From Alkalitalea saponilacus (GTDB lineage Bacteria; Bacteroidota; Bacteroidia; Bacteroidales; Marinilabiliaceae), in the NCBI RefSeq assembly GCF_900168165.1, contig NZ_FUYV01000003.1, positions 1 through 64,000 of the forward strand: 64,000 nt of DNA. The letters are read 5' to 3'. The notes under the pieces are model-generated. The model was given only the letters and a program-made list of their open reading frames with translations. It did no database searches and had not been told where the DNA came from. Below are positions 55,510 through 64,000 of this stretch, piece by piece. Numbering within the stretch: the first letter of the stretch is position 1; each line of letters starts with the position of its first letter. Both the position numbers and the translations under genes were made by a program.

Positions 55510-58500
55510 ATGGCATTCAGGAGAGAACAGAAAGTCAAGAGTAATTTTACCCAAATCTCAATAGGTTTGGCATCTCCCGAAGAGATACTCGAACGCTCAA
55601 GCGGCGAAGTACTTAAACCGGAGACCATCAACTATAGAACTTATAAGCCCGAAAGGGACGGATTATTCTGCGAAAGAATATTCGGACCGGTAAAGGATTA
55701 TGAGTGTCACTGTGGAAAATACAAGCGCATTCGTTACAGAGGTATTGTTTGTGACCGATGTGGTGTGGAAGTAACCGAAAAGAAAGTTAGACGTGAACGA
55801 ATGGGGCATATTTCCCTTGTGGTTCCCGTTGCTCATATTTGGTATTTCCGTTCATTACCCAATAAAATTGGTTACCTTTTAGGGTTGCCAACAAAAAAGC
55901 TTGATTCAATCATCTACTACGAGCGCTATGTTGTTATCAACGCAGGAGTGAAGGAGGCAGATGGTGTAAAATACATGGATTTCCTTACTGAAGAAGAGTA
56001 TCTCGATATTTTGGATTCACTTCCAAAAGGAAATCAGCAATTGGATGATGAAGATCCAAATAAGTTTATTGCAAAGATGGGTGCAGAAGCATTACACATG
56101 ATTCTTTCGCGCCTTGATTTGGATGATCTTTCTTATGACTTACGTCATAAGGCCAATACTGAAACTTCACAACAGAGGAAGAATGAGGCACTTAAGAGGC
56201 TTCAGGTTGTAGAGTCTTTCAGGGAGTCAAAAGGCGTAAATCGTCCTGAGTGGATGGTTGTAAAGGTTGTACCTGTTACTCCGCCTGAGTTGCGTCCGTT
56301 GGTGCCGTTGGATGGTGGTCGTTTTGCCACATCTGACTTGAACGACCTTTATCGTCGCGTGATTATACGTAACAATCGTCTTAAGCGATTGATTGAAATC
56401 AAAGCTCCAGAGGTAATTCTTCGTAATGAGAAGAGGATGTTGCAGGAATCAGTTGATTCTCTGTTTGACAACTCACGTAAGTCAAACGCGGTTAAAACTG
56501 ATGCCAACCGTCCGTTAAAATCTCTTTCCGACAGTTTGAAAGGAAAGCAGGGACGTTTCCGTCAAAACCTTCTCGGTAAAAGGGTGGATTACTCAGCACG
56601 TTCGGTCATTGTTATCGGACCAGAATTGAGAATGCACGAATGCGGTCTGCCAAAAGACATGGCTGCTGAACTGTATAAGCCATTTATCATTCGTAAATTG
56701 ATTGAAAGAGGCATCGTTAAAACGGTTAAATCAGCTAAGAAAATTGTAGATCGTAAAGATCCTGTGGTTTGGGATATTCTTGAGAATGTATTGAAAGGAC
56801 ATCCCGTTTTGCTGAACCGTGCTCCGACTCTTCACCGTTTAGGTATTCAATCATTTCAGCCTAAATTAATAGAGGGTAAGGCAATCCAGTTACATCCATT
56901 GGCATGTGCGGCTTTCAACGCCGACTTCGACGGTGACCAGATGGCTGTTCACCTACCATTGGGTAATGCTGCAATTCTTGAGGCTCAAATGTTAATGCTT
57001 GGCTCACAGAATATTCTGAACCCTGCAAACGGTGCTCCTATTACAGTGCCTTCACAGGATATGGTTCTTGGTCTTTATTACATGACCAAAATGCGACCTG
57101 GAGCAAGAGGTGAGAACCTCGTGTTCTACTCTCCCGAAGAGGCAAAAATTGCATATAACGAGAAGAAAGTAGAACTTCATGCCAAAGTAAAGGTTAAAAC
57201 CGTTGACCTGAACGATAAAGGTGAACTTGAGTTGATGTTTGTTGAAACAACCATTGGCCGGATACTCTTTAATGAGGTTGTTCCTGAAGAGGTTGGATTT
57301 ATCAATGAACTTTTAACCAAGAAGGCTTTACGTGATATTATTGGTGTTGTACATAAGCGTTGTGGCACGCCAGTAACAGCGGATTTTCTTGATAACATCA
57401 AGAACCTTGGTTATAAAATGGCCTTTGAAGGTGGTCTCTCCTTTAACCTTGAAGATGTTATTATTCCTGAAGAGAAAGCTACTTTGGTAGAGTCAGGATA
57501 TCAGGAGGTAGAAGAGGTTTTGAATAACTATAATATGGGTTTCATTACCAATAATGAGCGCTATAACGCCATTATTGATATCTGGACGCACATCAATGCG
57601 CGTTTAACGCATATTCTGATGGAACAGCTTAGTTCCGACCAGCAAGGATTCAACTCAGTTTATATGATGCTTGACTCTGGAGCGAGGGGATCAAAAGAGC
57701 AGATTCGTCAGTTATCAGGTATGAGGGGATTGATGGCGAAACCTCAGAAGAGTGGAGCAGAAGGAGGTCAGATTATTGAAAACCCGATTTTATCAAACTT
57801 TAAAGAGGGCCTTTCGGTTCTTGAGTACTTTATTTCAACTCACGGTGCTCGTAAAGGTTTGGCCGATACTGCTCTTAAAACAGCTGATGCCGGTTACCTT
57901 ACTCGTCGTCTGGTTGATGTGTCTCAAGATGTCATCATTACAGAGGAAGACTGTGGTACTTTACGAGGATTAACTGCAACTGCCCTTAAGAACAATGAAG
58001 AGATCGTAGCTTCGCTTTACGAACGTATTTTGGGACGCGTTTCTGTGCATGATGTGTATAATCCTTCAACAGGAGAAATTATTGTAAAATCTGGTGAAGA
58101 AATTACCGAGTCAGAGGCTAAATTAATTGACTCATCTCCTATTGAGCGTGTTGAAATACGTTCAGTATTGACTTGTGAATCAAAAAAAGGAGTATGTTCC
58201 AAATGTTACGGGCGTAACCTGGCAAATGGACGTTTGGTTCATAATGGAGAAGCTGTGGGTGTTATAGCAGCACAATCCATTGGTGAGCCAGGTACTCAGT
58301 TAACACTTCGTACATTCCACGTTGGGGGTACTGCTTCCAACATTACATCTGAGAGCAGTATGTTAGCACGTTACGATGGTGTTGCTGAAATAGATGAATT
58401 GCGAACAGTTCCATTTACCACGGAAGATGGTGTCGAAGTTGATGTTGTAATTGGTCGTTTGGCTGAAATGAGAATTGTGGATAAAAACACAGGCATTGCA

Positions 58501-59787
58501 TTAACAACGCAGCCTATTCCATATGGAGCAAAGCTTCACATCAAAAACGGTGCTACCATAGCTAAAGGTGATTTGGTATGTGAGTGGGATCCATGGAATG
58601 CATTAATTATTACAGAGAAATCTGGTACCATATCATTTGAGAACCTGATAGAGGGAGTAACTTATAAGGAAGAGTCGGATGAACAAACCGGTTTCCGTGA
58701 AAAAGTTATTATTGAAACCAGGGATAAGACCAAAAACCCAAGTGTTCGAATTGTTGATGGAAAAGGAGAGGTGCTGAGGGTTTATAATTTACCAGTAGGC
58801 GCTCACGTATCGGTTGACGAAGGAGAGTCGGTAAGTCAGGGACAGATTCTTTCCAAAATTCCAAGGGCTATGGGACGTTCCGGTGATATCACCGGAGGTT
58901 TGCCCCGAATCACAGAGTTGTTCGAGGCCAGAAACCCATCAAACCCATCGGTTGTTGCCGAAATTGACGGAGAAGTTACTTTTGGGAAAATCAAAAGAGG
59001 TAACCGTGAGATCATTGTAACCTCTAAAAGTGGAGAAGTTAAAAAGTATCTGGTACCGCTTTCGAAGCAAATCCTTGTACAGGAGAATGATTATGTGCGT
59101 GCAGGTACTCCGCTATCAGATGGAGCAATTACCCCGGCTGACATTCTTGCAATTAAAGGACCCACAGCCGTTCAGGAGTATATCGTAAATGAAGTTCAGG
59201 ATGTTTATCGCCTGCAGGGAGTGAAGATTAACGATAAGCATTTTGAGATCATCGTACGCCAGATGATGCGTAAAGTTGATATTGACGATCCAGGTGATAC
59301 GAAGTTCCTTGAAAAGCAAATTGTGGATAAGATTGAATTCATGGAAGAGAATGATGAGATCTTTGGAAAAATGGTTGTGGAAGACAGAGGGGATTCACAA
59401 TCATTGCGTCCGGGACAAATCATAACTGCCAGACGATTGAGAGACGAAAACTCTCAATTGAAGAGAAGGGATTTAAAATTGGTTCAGGCTCGTGAAGCTG
59501 TTGCAGCGACCTCAAGTCAGGTGTTGCAAGGAATTACCAGAGCAGCACTGCAAACCAAGAGTTTTATGTCGGCAGCTTCGTTCCAGGAAACAACAAAAGT
59601 TCTTAATGAGGCCGCAATCCAAGGAAAGATCGATCGTTTGGAAGGTCTTAAAGAGAATGTTATTTGCGGACACCTCATACCAGCCGGAACCGGTTTGCGT
59701 GAGTACGATAAACTTGTTGTAGGATCAAAAGAAGAGTACGACAAGCTTGTTGGAGGCAAAAAGGATTCTGAGAAGGTATATCAGTAA
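55510..59787 (+). CDS. rpoC: DNA-directed RNA polymerase subunit beta'
   Basis: 1425 residues. N-terminal zinc site [13 protein letters not shown] and CDRCGVEV (Cys66, 68, 81, 84), the catalytic NADFDGD (470-476; Asp472, 474, 476 bind Mg2+), the bridge/trigger regions ([26 protein letters not shown]), and a second zinc site around CSKCYGRNL. The C-terminal part includes the expected beta'-specific inserts. A strong terminator follows. Confidence 0.98.
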   Translation: MAFRREQKVKSNFTQISIGLASPEEILERSSGEVLKPETINYRTYKPERDGLFCERIFGPVKDYECHCGKYKRIRYRGIVCDRCGVEVTEKKVRRERMGHISLVVPVAHIWYFRSLPNKIGYLLGLPTKKLDSIIYYERYVVINAGVKEADGVKYMDFLTEEEYLDILDSLPKGNQQLDDEDPNKFIAKMGAEALHMILSRLDLDDLSYDLRHKANTETSQQRKNEALKRLQVVESFRESKGVNRPEWMVVKVVPVTPPELRPLVPLDGGRFATSDLNDLYRRVIIRNNRLKRLIEIKAPEVILRNEKRMLQESVDSLFDNSRKSNAVKTDANRPLKSLSDSLKGKQGRFRQNLLGKRVDYSARSVIVIGPELRMHECGLPKDMAAELYKPFIIRKLIERGIVKTVKSAKKIVDRKDPVVWDILENVLKGHPVLLNRAPTLHRLGIQSFQPKLIEGKAIQLHPLACAAFNADFDGDQMAVHLPLGNAAILEAQMLMLGSQNILNPANGAPITVPSQDMVLGLYYMTKMRPGARGENLVFYSPEEAKIAYNEKKVELHAKVKVKTVDLNDKGELELMFVETTIGRILFNEVVPEEVGFINELLTKKALRDIIGVVHKRCGTPVTADFLDNIKNLGYKMAFEGGLSFNLEDVIIPEEKATLVESGYQEVEEVLNNYNMGFITNNERYNAIIDIWTHINARLTHILMEQLSSDQQGFNSVYMMLDSGARGSKEQIRQLSGMRGLMAKPQKSGAEGGQIIENPILSNFKEGLSVLEYFISTHGARKGLADTALKTADAGYLTRRLVDVSQDVIITEEDCGTLRGLTATALKNNEEIVASLYERILGRVSVHDVYNPSTGEIIVKSGEEITESEAKLIDSSPIERVEIRSVLTCESKKGVCSKCYGRNLANGRLVHNGEAVGVIAAQSIGEPGTQLTLRTFHVGGTASNITSESSMLARYDGVAEIDELRTVPFTTEDGVEVDVVIGRLAEMRIVDKNTGIALTTQPIPYGAKLHIKNGATIAKGDLVCEWDPWNALIITEKSGTISFENLIEGVTYKEESDEQTGFREKVIIETRDKTKNPSVRIVDGKGEVLRVYNLPVGAHVSVDEGESVSQGQILSKIPRAMGRSGDITGGLPRITELFEARNPSNPSVVAEIDGEVTFGKIKRGNREIIVTSKSGEVKKYLVPLSKQILVQENDYVRAGTPLSDGAITPADILAIKGPTAVQEYIVNEVQDVYRLQGVKINDKHFEIIVRQMMRKVDIDDPGDTKFLEKQIVDKIEFMEENDEIFGKMVVEDRGDSQSLRPGQIITARRLRDENSQLKRRDLKLVQAREAVAATSSQVLQGITRAALQTKSFMSAASFQETTKVLNEAAIQGKIDRLEGLKENVICGHLIPAGTGLREYDKLVVGSKEEYDKLVGGKKDSEKVYQ

Positions 59788-59809
59788 AACGATAAACTTT
59801 GATATATAA

Positions 59810-59843
59810 CAAAGGCTGCCCGCTAAAGGCAGCCTTTGTTTTT
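59810..59843. terminator. Terminator at the end of rpoC
   Basis: An 11-bp stem (59810-59820 with 59828-59838), 7-base loop, then TTTTT. It ends at the stop codon of the convergent DUF302 gene, so it probably serves both. Confidence 0.88.
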
Positions 59844-60228
59844 ATGCATTATCCAGTGCTGATTTTAATTTTTCTGTTACCTCTTCAGCTATTTGTTGTA
59901 CTTGTTTGTTTTTGATGGGTAGCATCGCCGCATTGGCATTGATGATGGCGACTTCAATGGTGCCTTCATCCAATTGCTGAACGATGACATTACATGGCAG
60001 TATGGTGCCTATTTTGTTATCAGCTTTGAGAGCTTCAAATGTGTATTTGGCGTTACACGCTCCAAATACAATGTACTTTTTAAAAGTAATATCCAATTTC
60101 TTTTTTAGCACTTCATGAAATTTGATCTCAAAAAGGAACTCAAATCCTTCATCTTTTAAAGAGCTTCTGATCCTTTCTTTTGCATGATCAAATGAAGTGG
60201 CAAATATTCTGCTAAAATAGTAGCCCAT
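59842..60228 (-). CDS. DUF302 domain protein
   Basis: 128 residues, no signal peptide. The family pattern is FATSFDHAKERIRSSLKDEGF near the start, YIVFGACNAKYTFEALKADNKIGTILPCNVIVQQL in the middle, and a C-terminal AEEVTEKLKSAL. One Cys in GACN and one in LPCN are conserved positions of the family. Function is unknown; DUF302 proteins occur beside metal- or oxidative-stress genes elsewhere. Its stop lies in the rpoC terminator, and it is divergent from the DUF3467 gene. Confidence 0.88.
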   Translation of the reverse strand: MGYYFSRIFATSFDHAKERIRSSLKDEGFEFLFEIKFHEVLKKKLDITFKKYIVFGACNAKYTFEALKADNKIGTILPCNVIVQQLDEGTIEVAIINANAAMLPIKNKQVQQIAEEVTEKLKSALDNA

Positions 60229-60384
60229 GGGTTAATGGATTTTTGATTAGAGAATTACTAAGCCTATTAAAAGGGGGGGCATTTCATAAACAGAACGGAA
60301 ATAGCTGTGAACTATGAAAAAATGAATATATTTATACCAGATAATGCAACATAAATACCGGTAAACGCCTGAAAAAATATTATA

Positions 60385-60702
60385 ATGGAAGATACAAAAA
60401 AGAAACCACAATTGAAAATTGAGTTGAATGAGGAAATTGGACAAGGAATCTATTCCAATTTAGCCATTATCAGTCATTCACCTTCTGAATTCGTTTTGGA
60501 TTTTGTACGTGTAATGCCCGGGGTCCCTAAAGCCCAGGTAAAGTCCAGAATTGTTCTCACTCCAGAACACGCTAAGCGTTTGTTACATGCTTTGAAAGAT
60601 AACATCAATAGATTTGAGCAGCAGCATGGCCCAATAAAGAATATTGAACCACAGGGAGGTGTTAATCCCATGGGATTTGGCGGGCCTGTTGGTCAGGCAT
60701 AA
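60385..60702 (+). CDS. DUF3467 domain protein
   Basis: 105 residues, no signal. Family pattern ELNEEIGQGIYSNLAIISHSPSEFVLDFVRVMPGVPKAQVKSRIVLTPEHAKRLL (spanning about 13-67) and a Gly/Pro-rich tail (GGVNPMGFGGPVGQA). It is common near rpoC in Bacteroidota, but its role is not known. Confidence 0.9.
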   Translation: MEDTKKKPQLKIELNEEIGQGIYSNLAIISHSPSEFVLDFVRVMPGVPKAQVKSRIVLTPEHAKRLLHALKDNINRFEQQHGPIKNIEPQGGVNPMGFGGPVGQA

Positions 60703-61038
60703 TGATAGAACTTTTCTTATTACTTCACGTATACCAATATTTGAATGCACATAAATTGATCTGTTCTTGAGTATTGGTTTGTGGGTCAAGTCATTACCAA
60801 TTATGACTGTATTTTCCCTATTAACCTCCATTTTAACGTCCTGATTTACTTCAAAAGTCAGGATATTGCTATGAAACCTTTTCTAAAATGCATTAAATAA
60901 TGCGTTTGAGTTGTTGCTGTAATTAACTGAACGATAGATATCTTTCGTTTGAAATATAAACGAGTTCTGAAGCCAATTCCTGACTTAGTGTTTATTCTTA
61001 CTGTCAGATAAACTTCAGGATTAAAACAAATAATCAGC
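60703..61038. other. Intergenic region before the pectate lyase
   Basis: 336 bases without a credible gene. I see a weak hairpin (TCCTGA near 60840 with TCAGGA near 60857) and no consensus promoter. The lyase is probably controlled from here. Confidence 0.4.
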
Positions 61039-62808
61039 ATGATAAAGGTTTTACTACTATTGTTGTCATTTTGGATTTTTAGCGACCTAATCTACTCCAA
61101 CGACCATCCTTGGGGATGGGCATCGGTTAACGCAGAAGGAGTTAACGGAACCACTGGTGGTGCTGGAGGAACTGTCGTGACTGTGTCAAATCAATCTGAT
61201 CTTGAATTCTATGCAAACAAATCAGGAAGTTATATTATTCAGATTTCAGGAAGAATTAACATCAGTCCTATGGGCAAGGATATCCGGGTTGGAGCAAATA
61301 AAACCATCATTGGACTGGGAGTTGATGCCGAAATTAATGGAGGCGTTTTAGCTGTAGAGAGTACTTCAAATGTAATTATTAAGAATCTTATAATTGCTGA
61401 TACTGTAACCGATGATTGGGATGGGAAGGACAATGATTATGATGGGATCAGAATCAGGCGGTCGCACCATGTTTGGGTTCATCATTGTACCATTCGCAGG
61501 CATGGTGATGGTGCTATCGATATTGTTAATGGCTCCAGATATGTTACCGTCTCTTATTGTGTGTTCGAAGCTCACAATAAAACCATGTTGATTGGTGGCA
61601 GCGATGGAGAGACTTTTTCAGTAGAAAATCCTCATTCAGTCACATTGTACCGTAATTGGTTTAAAGGAACTACTCAACGACACCCACGTGTAAGGTTTGG
61701 CAAAGTTCATGTTTTTAATAACTATTATTCTGATATGGGGCAATATGGACGTCAGATGGGATTTACCACCTGGACGGGATATGCCATTGGCTTTGGCGTA
61801 GATGCTAAAATTGTGTCTCAACTGAATTATTTTGAAAATGTGGATAGACCAACTGACCGATTTGATAACAGTTCTCGGCCTGCATACATCATTGATGTAG
61901 GTAGTGTATTTGTCAACAGCGGATCATTTACAGAACAAACAACAGGAACATCTTGGGTTCCGGTTGATAAATATCATTTTGAAACCATCCCGGCTGCCGA
62001 TGTCAAAAGTTATGTCATGTTAAATGCTGGAGCAGGTCGAATGAATCAGGATTTAGGCGATGGAATATATCGGGGCTCTGGTGATCTTATTGATCAGTTG
62101 ATGTTGTTCGAATTCTCTAATGCAGAGAATTGGAGTGTACAAAACAATTTTACTTTTGGTAAAACTGTTTATGGCGATAGAGACTTTACAATACTATCTG
62201 TTCCTGAAGAGTTGGAGGGGAAGGAGTGGGTGAGTACAGCCATGAACTCAAGAACTAATAACACGCTTGATAAATATGCTGCCATCTCATTGTTAAGCGA
62301 CGGAGTTGTTTATGTCGTGCATCCCAACAGAGTGACGGAAAAGCCGGAATGGTTATCAGGCTATGAAAATACCGGGCTGGAAGTAGCTGTAAAAGAATCG
62401 GCCACTGTTACCAGAATTTTGACGGTATTTAAAAAGAATGTGAGTGCAGGTGTTGAAGTGGATTTAGGCATAAACTCAAATGATGGGACTACAAGCACTT
62501 TGATGTATTTTGTAATAGTGGATGGAGAGGTTTCATCTTCTTTAACTTCACCCCTTGAATCAATTAATTGTTTGCATATCCTCCAGACAGGTTCAGGTGT
62601 GAAAGTTGAAATAAATGTTCATACTCCGGGAGATTTCATTGTGGAAATATTTGATTCAAAAGGCAGAGTGGTGGATTTGCTTCATGCTGGCTGGAAAAAC
62701 TCCGGTAGTTATAGCTATGATATCATTAGAGGTAAATATCAACGTGGATTGTATGTCGTCAGAATGCGTTCTTCAACATTGATTCAACATGCAAAGTTTG
62801 TTCTATAA
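61039..62808 (+). CDS. Pectate lyase, polysaccharide lyase family 1, with probable T9SS domain
   Basis: 589 residues. Signal peptide MIKVLLLLLSFWIFSDLIYS. The catalytic beta-helix (about 30-310) holds the PL1 signatures GANKTIIGLG, DGIRIRRSHHVWVHHCTI, DGAIDIVNGSRYVTVSYCVF, HNKTMLIGGSDGE and QRHPRVRFGKVHVFNNYY, the last carrying the catalytic Arg. It cleaves polygalacturonate by beta-elimination, probably with Ca2+. A middle segment of unclear fold (about 340-490) follows. The C-terminus (VKVEINVHTPGDFIVEIFDSKGRVV ... YVVRMRSSTLIQHAKFVL) looks like a type A sorting domain, though the YPNP start is absent. It is probably secreted by T9SS. Confidence 0.9.
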   Translation: MIKVLLLLLSFWIFSDLIYSNDHPWGWASVNAEGVNGTTGGAGGTVVTVSNQSDLEFYANKSGSYIIQISGRINISPMGKDIRVGANKTIIGLGVDAEINGGVLAVESTSNVIIKNLIIADTVTDDWDGKDNDYDGIRIRRSHHVWVHHCTIRRHGDGAIDIVNGSRYVTVSYCVFEAHNKTMLIGGSDGETFSVENPHSVTLYRNWFKGTTQRHPRVRFGKVHVFNNYYSDMGQYGRQMGFTTWTGYAIGFGVDAKIVSQLNYFENVDRPTDRFDNSSRPAYIIDVGSVFVNSGSFTEQTTGTSWVPVDKYHFETIPAADVKSYVMLNAGAGRMNQDLGDGIYRGSGDLIDQLMLFEFSNAENWSVQNNFTFGKTVYGDRDFTILSVPEELEGKEWVSTAMNSRTNNTLDKYAAISLLSDGVVYVVHPNRVTEKPEWLSGYENTGLEVAVKESATVTRILTVFKKNVSAGVEVDLGINSNDGTTSTLMYFVIVDGEVSSSLTSPLESINCLHILQTGSGVKVEINVHTPGDFIVEIFDSKGRVVDLLHAGWKNSGSYSYDIIRGKYQRGLYVVRMRSSTLIQHAKFVL

Positions 62809-62860
62809 GGTTGAATTATTTAAGAATCTTTTTTTTAAATCTTAAATGATCGTAATTTTG

Positions 62861-62894
62861 AAAGAGTTTGGTTGGTAAACCAAGCTCTTTCTTT
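62861..62894 (+). terminator. Intrinsic terminator after the pectate lyase
   Basis: A 13-bp stem with one G-T pair (62861-62873 with 62878-62890), loop GGTA, then CTTTG. The short T tail makes it moderate. Confidence 0.65.
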
Positions 62895-62928
62895 GATTAC
62901 ACCTTGATTATGATTAATTTAAAGTCAA

Positions 62929-64000
62929 ATGGTTCTTGTGAAATTGCATAGATATAAAATATTCGGGTTCATTTTTTTTCTGTTTTTTTGGACTCTGCTA
63001 TCTCTTAATTGTGGAGAAGCCTATACAGAAAAGAGCAATACCTCTGTTGTTTGTTTCTGGGAACAACTTGAAAACGAGAGCCGAATCTGGGTTGATTCGG
63101 TGTACAATTCTCTTACACTTGAAGAGCGTATCGCTCAGCTGTTTTGGATTGCAGTGGAAAATCCAACCAATGCAGCAGCCTTTCGAAGGGCAATTTCCGA
63201 AACCCAAACATATCAACCCGGTGGAATTTTGCTTTTCAGGATGTCTCCAGAGACAGCTCTGGAGGTGATTGATGAATTTCAAAAAGTTTCCAATACTCCT
63301 TTGTTTGTTTCCATTGATGGGGAGTGGGGTTTGGCCATGCGTTTCCCCGATGTTGAACCTTATCCTTACGCTATGACGCTTGGAGCCATTCAAAATGACT
63401 CGCTCATTTACAGGATGGGAAGAAAAATGGCTCATCAATTTCGGTTGTGCGGAATTCATATAAATATGGCTCCCGTTGCCGATGTAAACAGCAATCCTGC
63501 AAATCCGGTCATCGGATTTCGTTCATTCGGCGAAGACCCGGATAATGTGGCACGGAAATCTATTGCCTATATGCAGGGGCTTCAGGATGGGGGAGTTATG
63601 GCGGTTGGAAAGCACTTTCCAGGACATGGTGATACTTCAACCGATTCGCATAAAACACTTCCTCTTGTCGCACATTCACGCCAGAGGCTTGATTCCATGG
63701 AGATTTATCCCTTCAAAAGAATGATTGATGAGGGACTGTGGGCTGTTATGTCTGCACACATTGAAATCCCCGAACTAGAGAGTGAGGCGGGATTGCCAGT
63801 AAGTTTTTCTCAAAAAGTTCTGAAAGATTTGTTGAGAGATGAATTGGAGTTCAGGGGGTTGGTAATTACTGATGCTATGAACATGGAAGGTGCCAGAGTG
63901 ATGGGGAAACCCGGAGAGCGCGATGTGCTTGCGCTTGCTGCCGGAAACGATATCGTTGAATTTACAGAAGACCTGCCTGCGGCCATTATAGCTGTTAAAG
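62929..64000 (+). CDS. Glycoside hydrolase family 3 protein (NagZ-like), 3' end outside window
   Basis: 357 codons are seen before the window ends; the frame stays open. ATG 62929 begins a hydrophobic leader (MVLVKLHRYKIFGFIFFLFF), with a Cys near residue 28 (LLSLNCGE) that might be a lipobox. The GH3 N-terminal barrel has LTLEERIAQLFWIAV, PLFVSIDGEWGLAMRF, GIHINMAPVADVNSNP, GFRSFGEDP and the NagZ-type KHFPGHGDTSTDSH (Lys228, His229). The nucleophile is Asp315 in VITDAMNM. This motif is typical of beta-N-acetylglucosaminidases acting on peptidoglycan fragments or chitin. In Bacteroidota such proteins are often about 1000 residues with a fused beta-lactamase-like domain; that part is not visible. 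Confidence 0.9.
   Translation, partial: MVLVKLHRYKIFGFIFFLFFWTLLSLNCGEAYTEKSNTSVVCFWEQLENESRIWVDSVYNSLTLEERIAQLFWIAVENPTNAAAFRRAISETQTYQPGGILLFRMSPETALEVIDEFQKVSNTPLFVSIDGEWGLAMRFPDVEPYPYAMTLGAIQNDSLIYRMGRKMAHQFRLCGIHINMAPVADVNSNPANPVIGFRSFGEDPDNVARKSIAYMQGLQDGGVMAVGKHFPGHGDTSTDSHKTLPLVAHSRQRLDSMEIYPFKRMIDEGLWAVMSAHIEIPELESEAGLPVSFSQKVLKDLLRDELEFRGLVITDAMNMEGARVMGKPGERDVLALAAGNDIVEFTEDLPAAIIAVK

Noticed and set aside
62998-63459. 153-residue minus-strand frame near the window end
   Set aside because: It is the mirror of the GH3 gene, whose plus-strand frame has clear GH3 catalytic motifs.

Overview
The window is from a Bacteroidota chromosome, most likely a polysaccharide-degrading member of the Bacteroidales/Marinilabiliales. 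The evidence is low to moderate GC, four secreted proteins with (or apparently with) C-terminal type IX secretion (T9SS) sorting domains plus a PorT homologue, a fused E1 alpha/beta dehydrogenase, a TamL-type lipoprotein, the order rpsU-xer-hpf-tRNA-tuf-tRNA-secE-nusG-rplKAJL-rpoBC, and repeated promoter elements of the Bacteroidota type (-7 TAnnTTTG, sometimes with TTG/TTTG about 19 bases upstream). Shine-Dalgarno sequences are mostly absent, as is usual for the phylum; hpf is a clear exception.

Region 1 (1-12.2 kb) begins at the terminal repeat of an IS1595/ISXO2-type element. Its other end abuts, and has probably removed the start of, an MFS sugar transporter gene. That gene is followed by a cytosolic DUF5107-TPR protein, a GH2 lipoprotein and a secreted GH115 enzyme. 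This is a carbohydrate-use cluster with no SusC/SusD pair in view. Region 2 (12.2-24.7 kb) has two small heat-shock proteins, then three T9SS cargo proteins: a giant GLUG/InlB-repeat protein, a beta-helix/RICIN/FN3/LamG protein and an unrecognised 550-residue protein. They are separated by strong terminators and long intergenic stretches.

Region 3 (24.7-44.9 kb) is mainly housekeeping: corrinoid adenosyltransferase, fused 2-oxo acid dehydrogenase E1, a two-component system co-transcribed with an outer-membrane protein, an SDR, a purL-ubiE-porT run, a COG2509 flavoprotein, a SpoU rRNA methylase divergent from tamL, class II aldolase, an NSS-family transporter broken by a one-base frameshift, and a helix-hairpin-helix membrane protein.

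Region 4 (45-60.7 kb) is the conserved translation/transcription block, rpsU to rpoC, with three tRNAs and several RNA hairpins between genes. Two of these hairpins, nusG-rplK and rpoB-rpoC, share an identical 12-base palindromic core. DUF302 and DUF3467 genes follow. Region 5 (60.7-64 kb) returns to polysaccharide degradation with a PL1 pectate lyase, then a GH3 gene cut by the window end.

I found no CRISPR array, prophage or clear defence system. The points most worth checking are the IS-decapitated transporter, the frameshifted NSS gene, an orphan promoter plus long hairpin (possible small RNA) between hpf and the tRNAs, the shared hairpin core in the rib/rpo operon, and the unrecognised T9SS proteins. 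All of this is read by eye; no database search was run.
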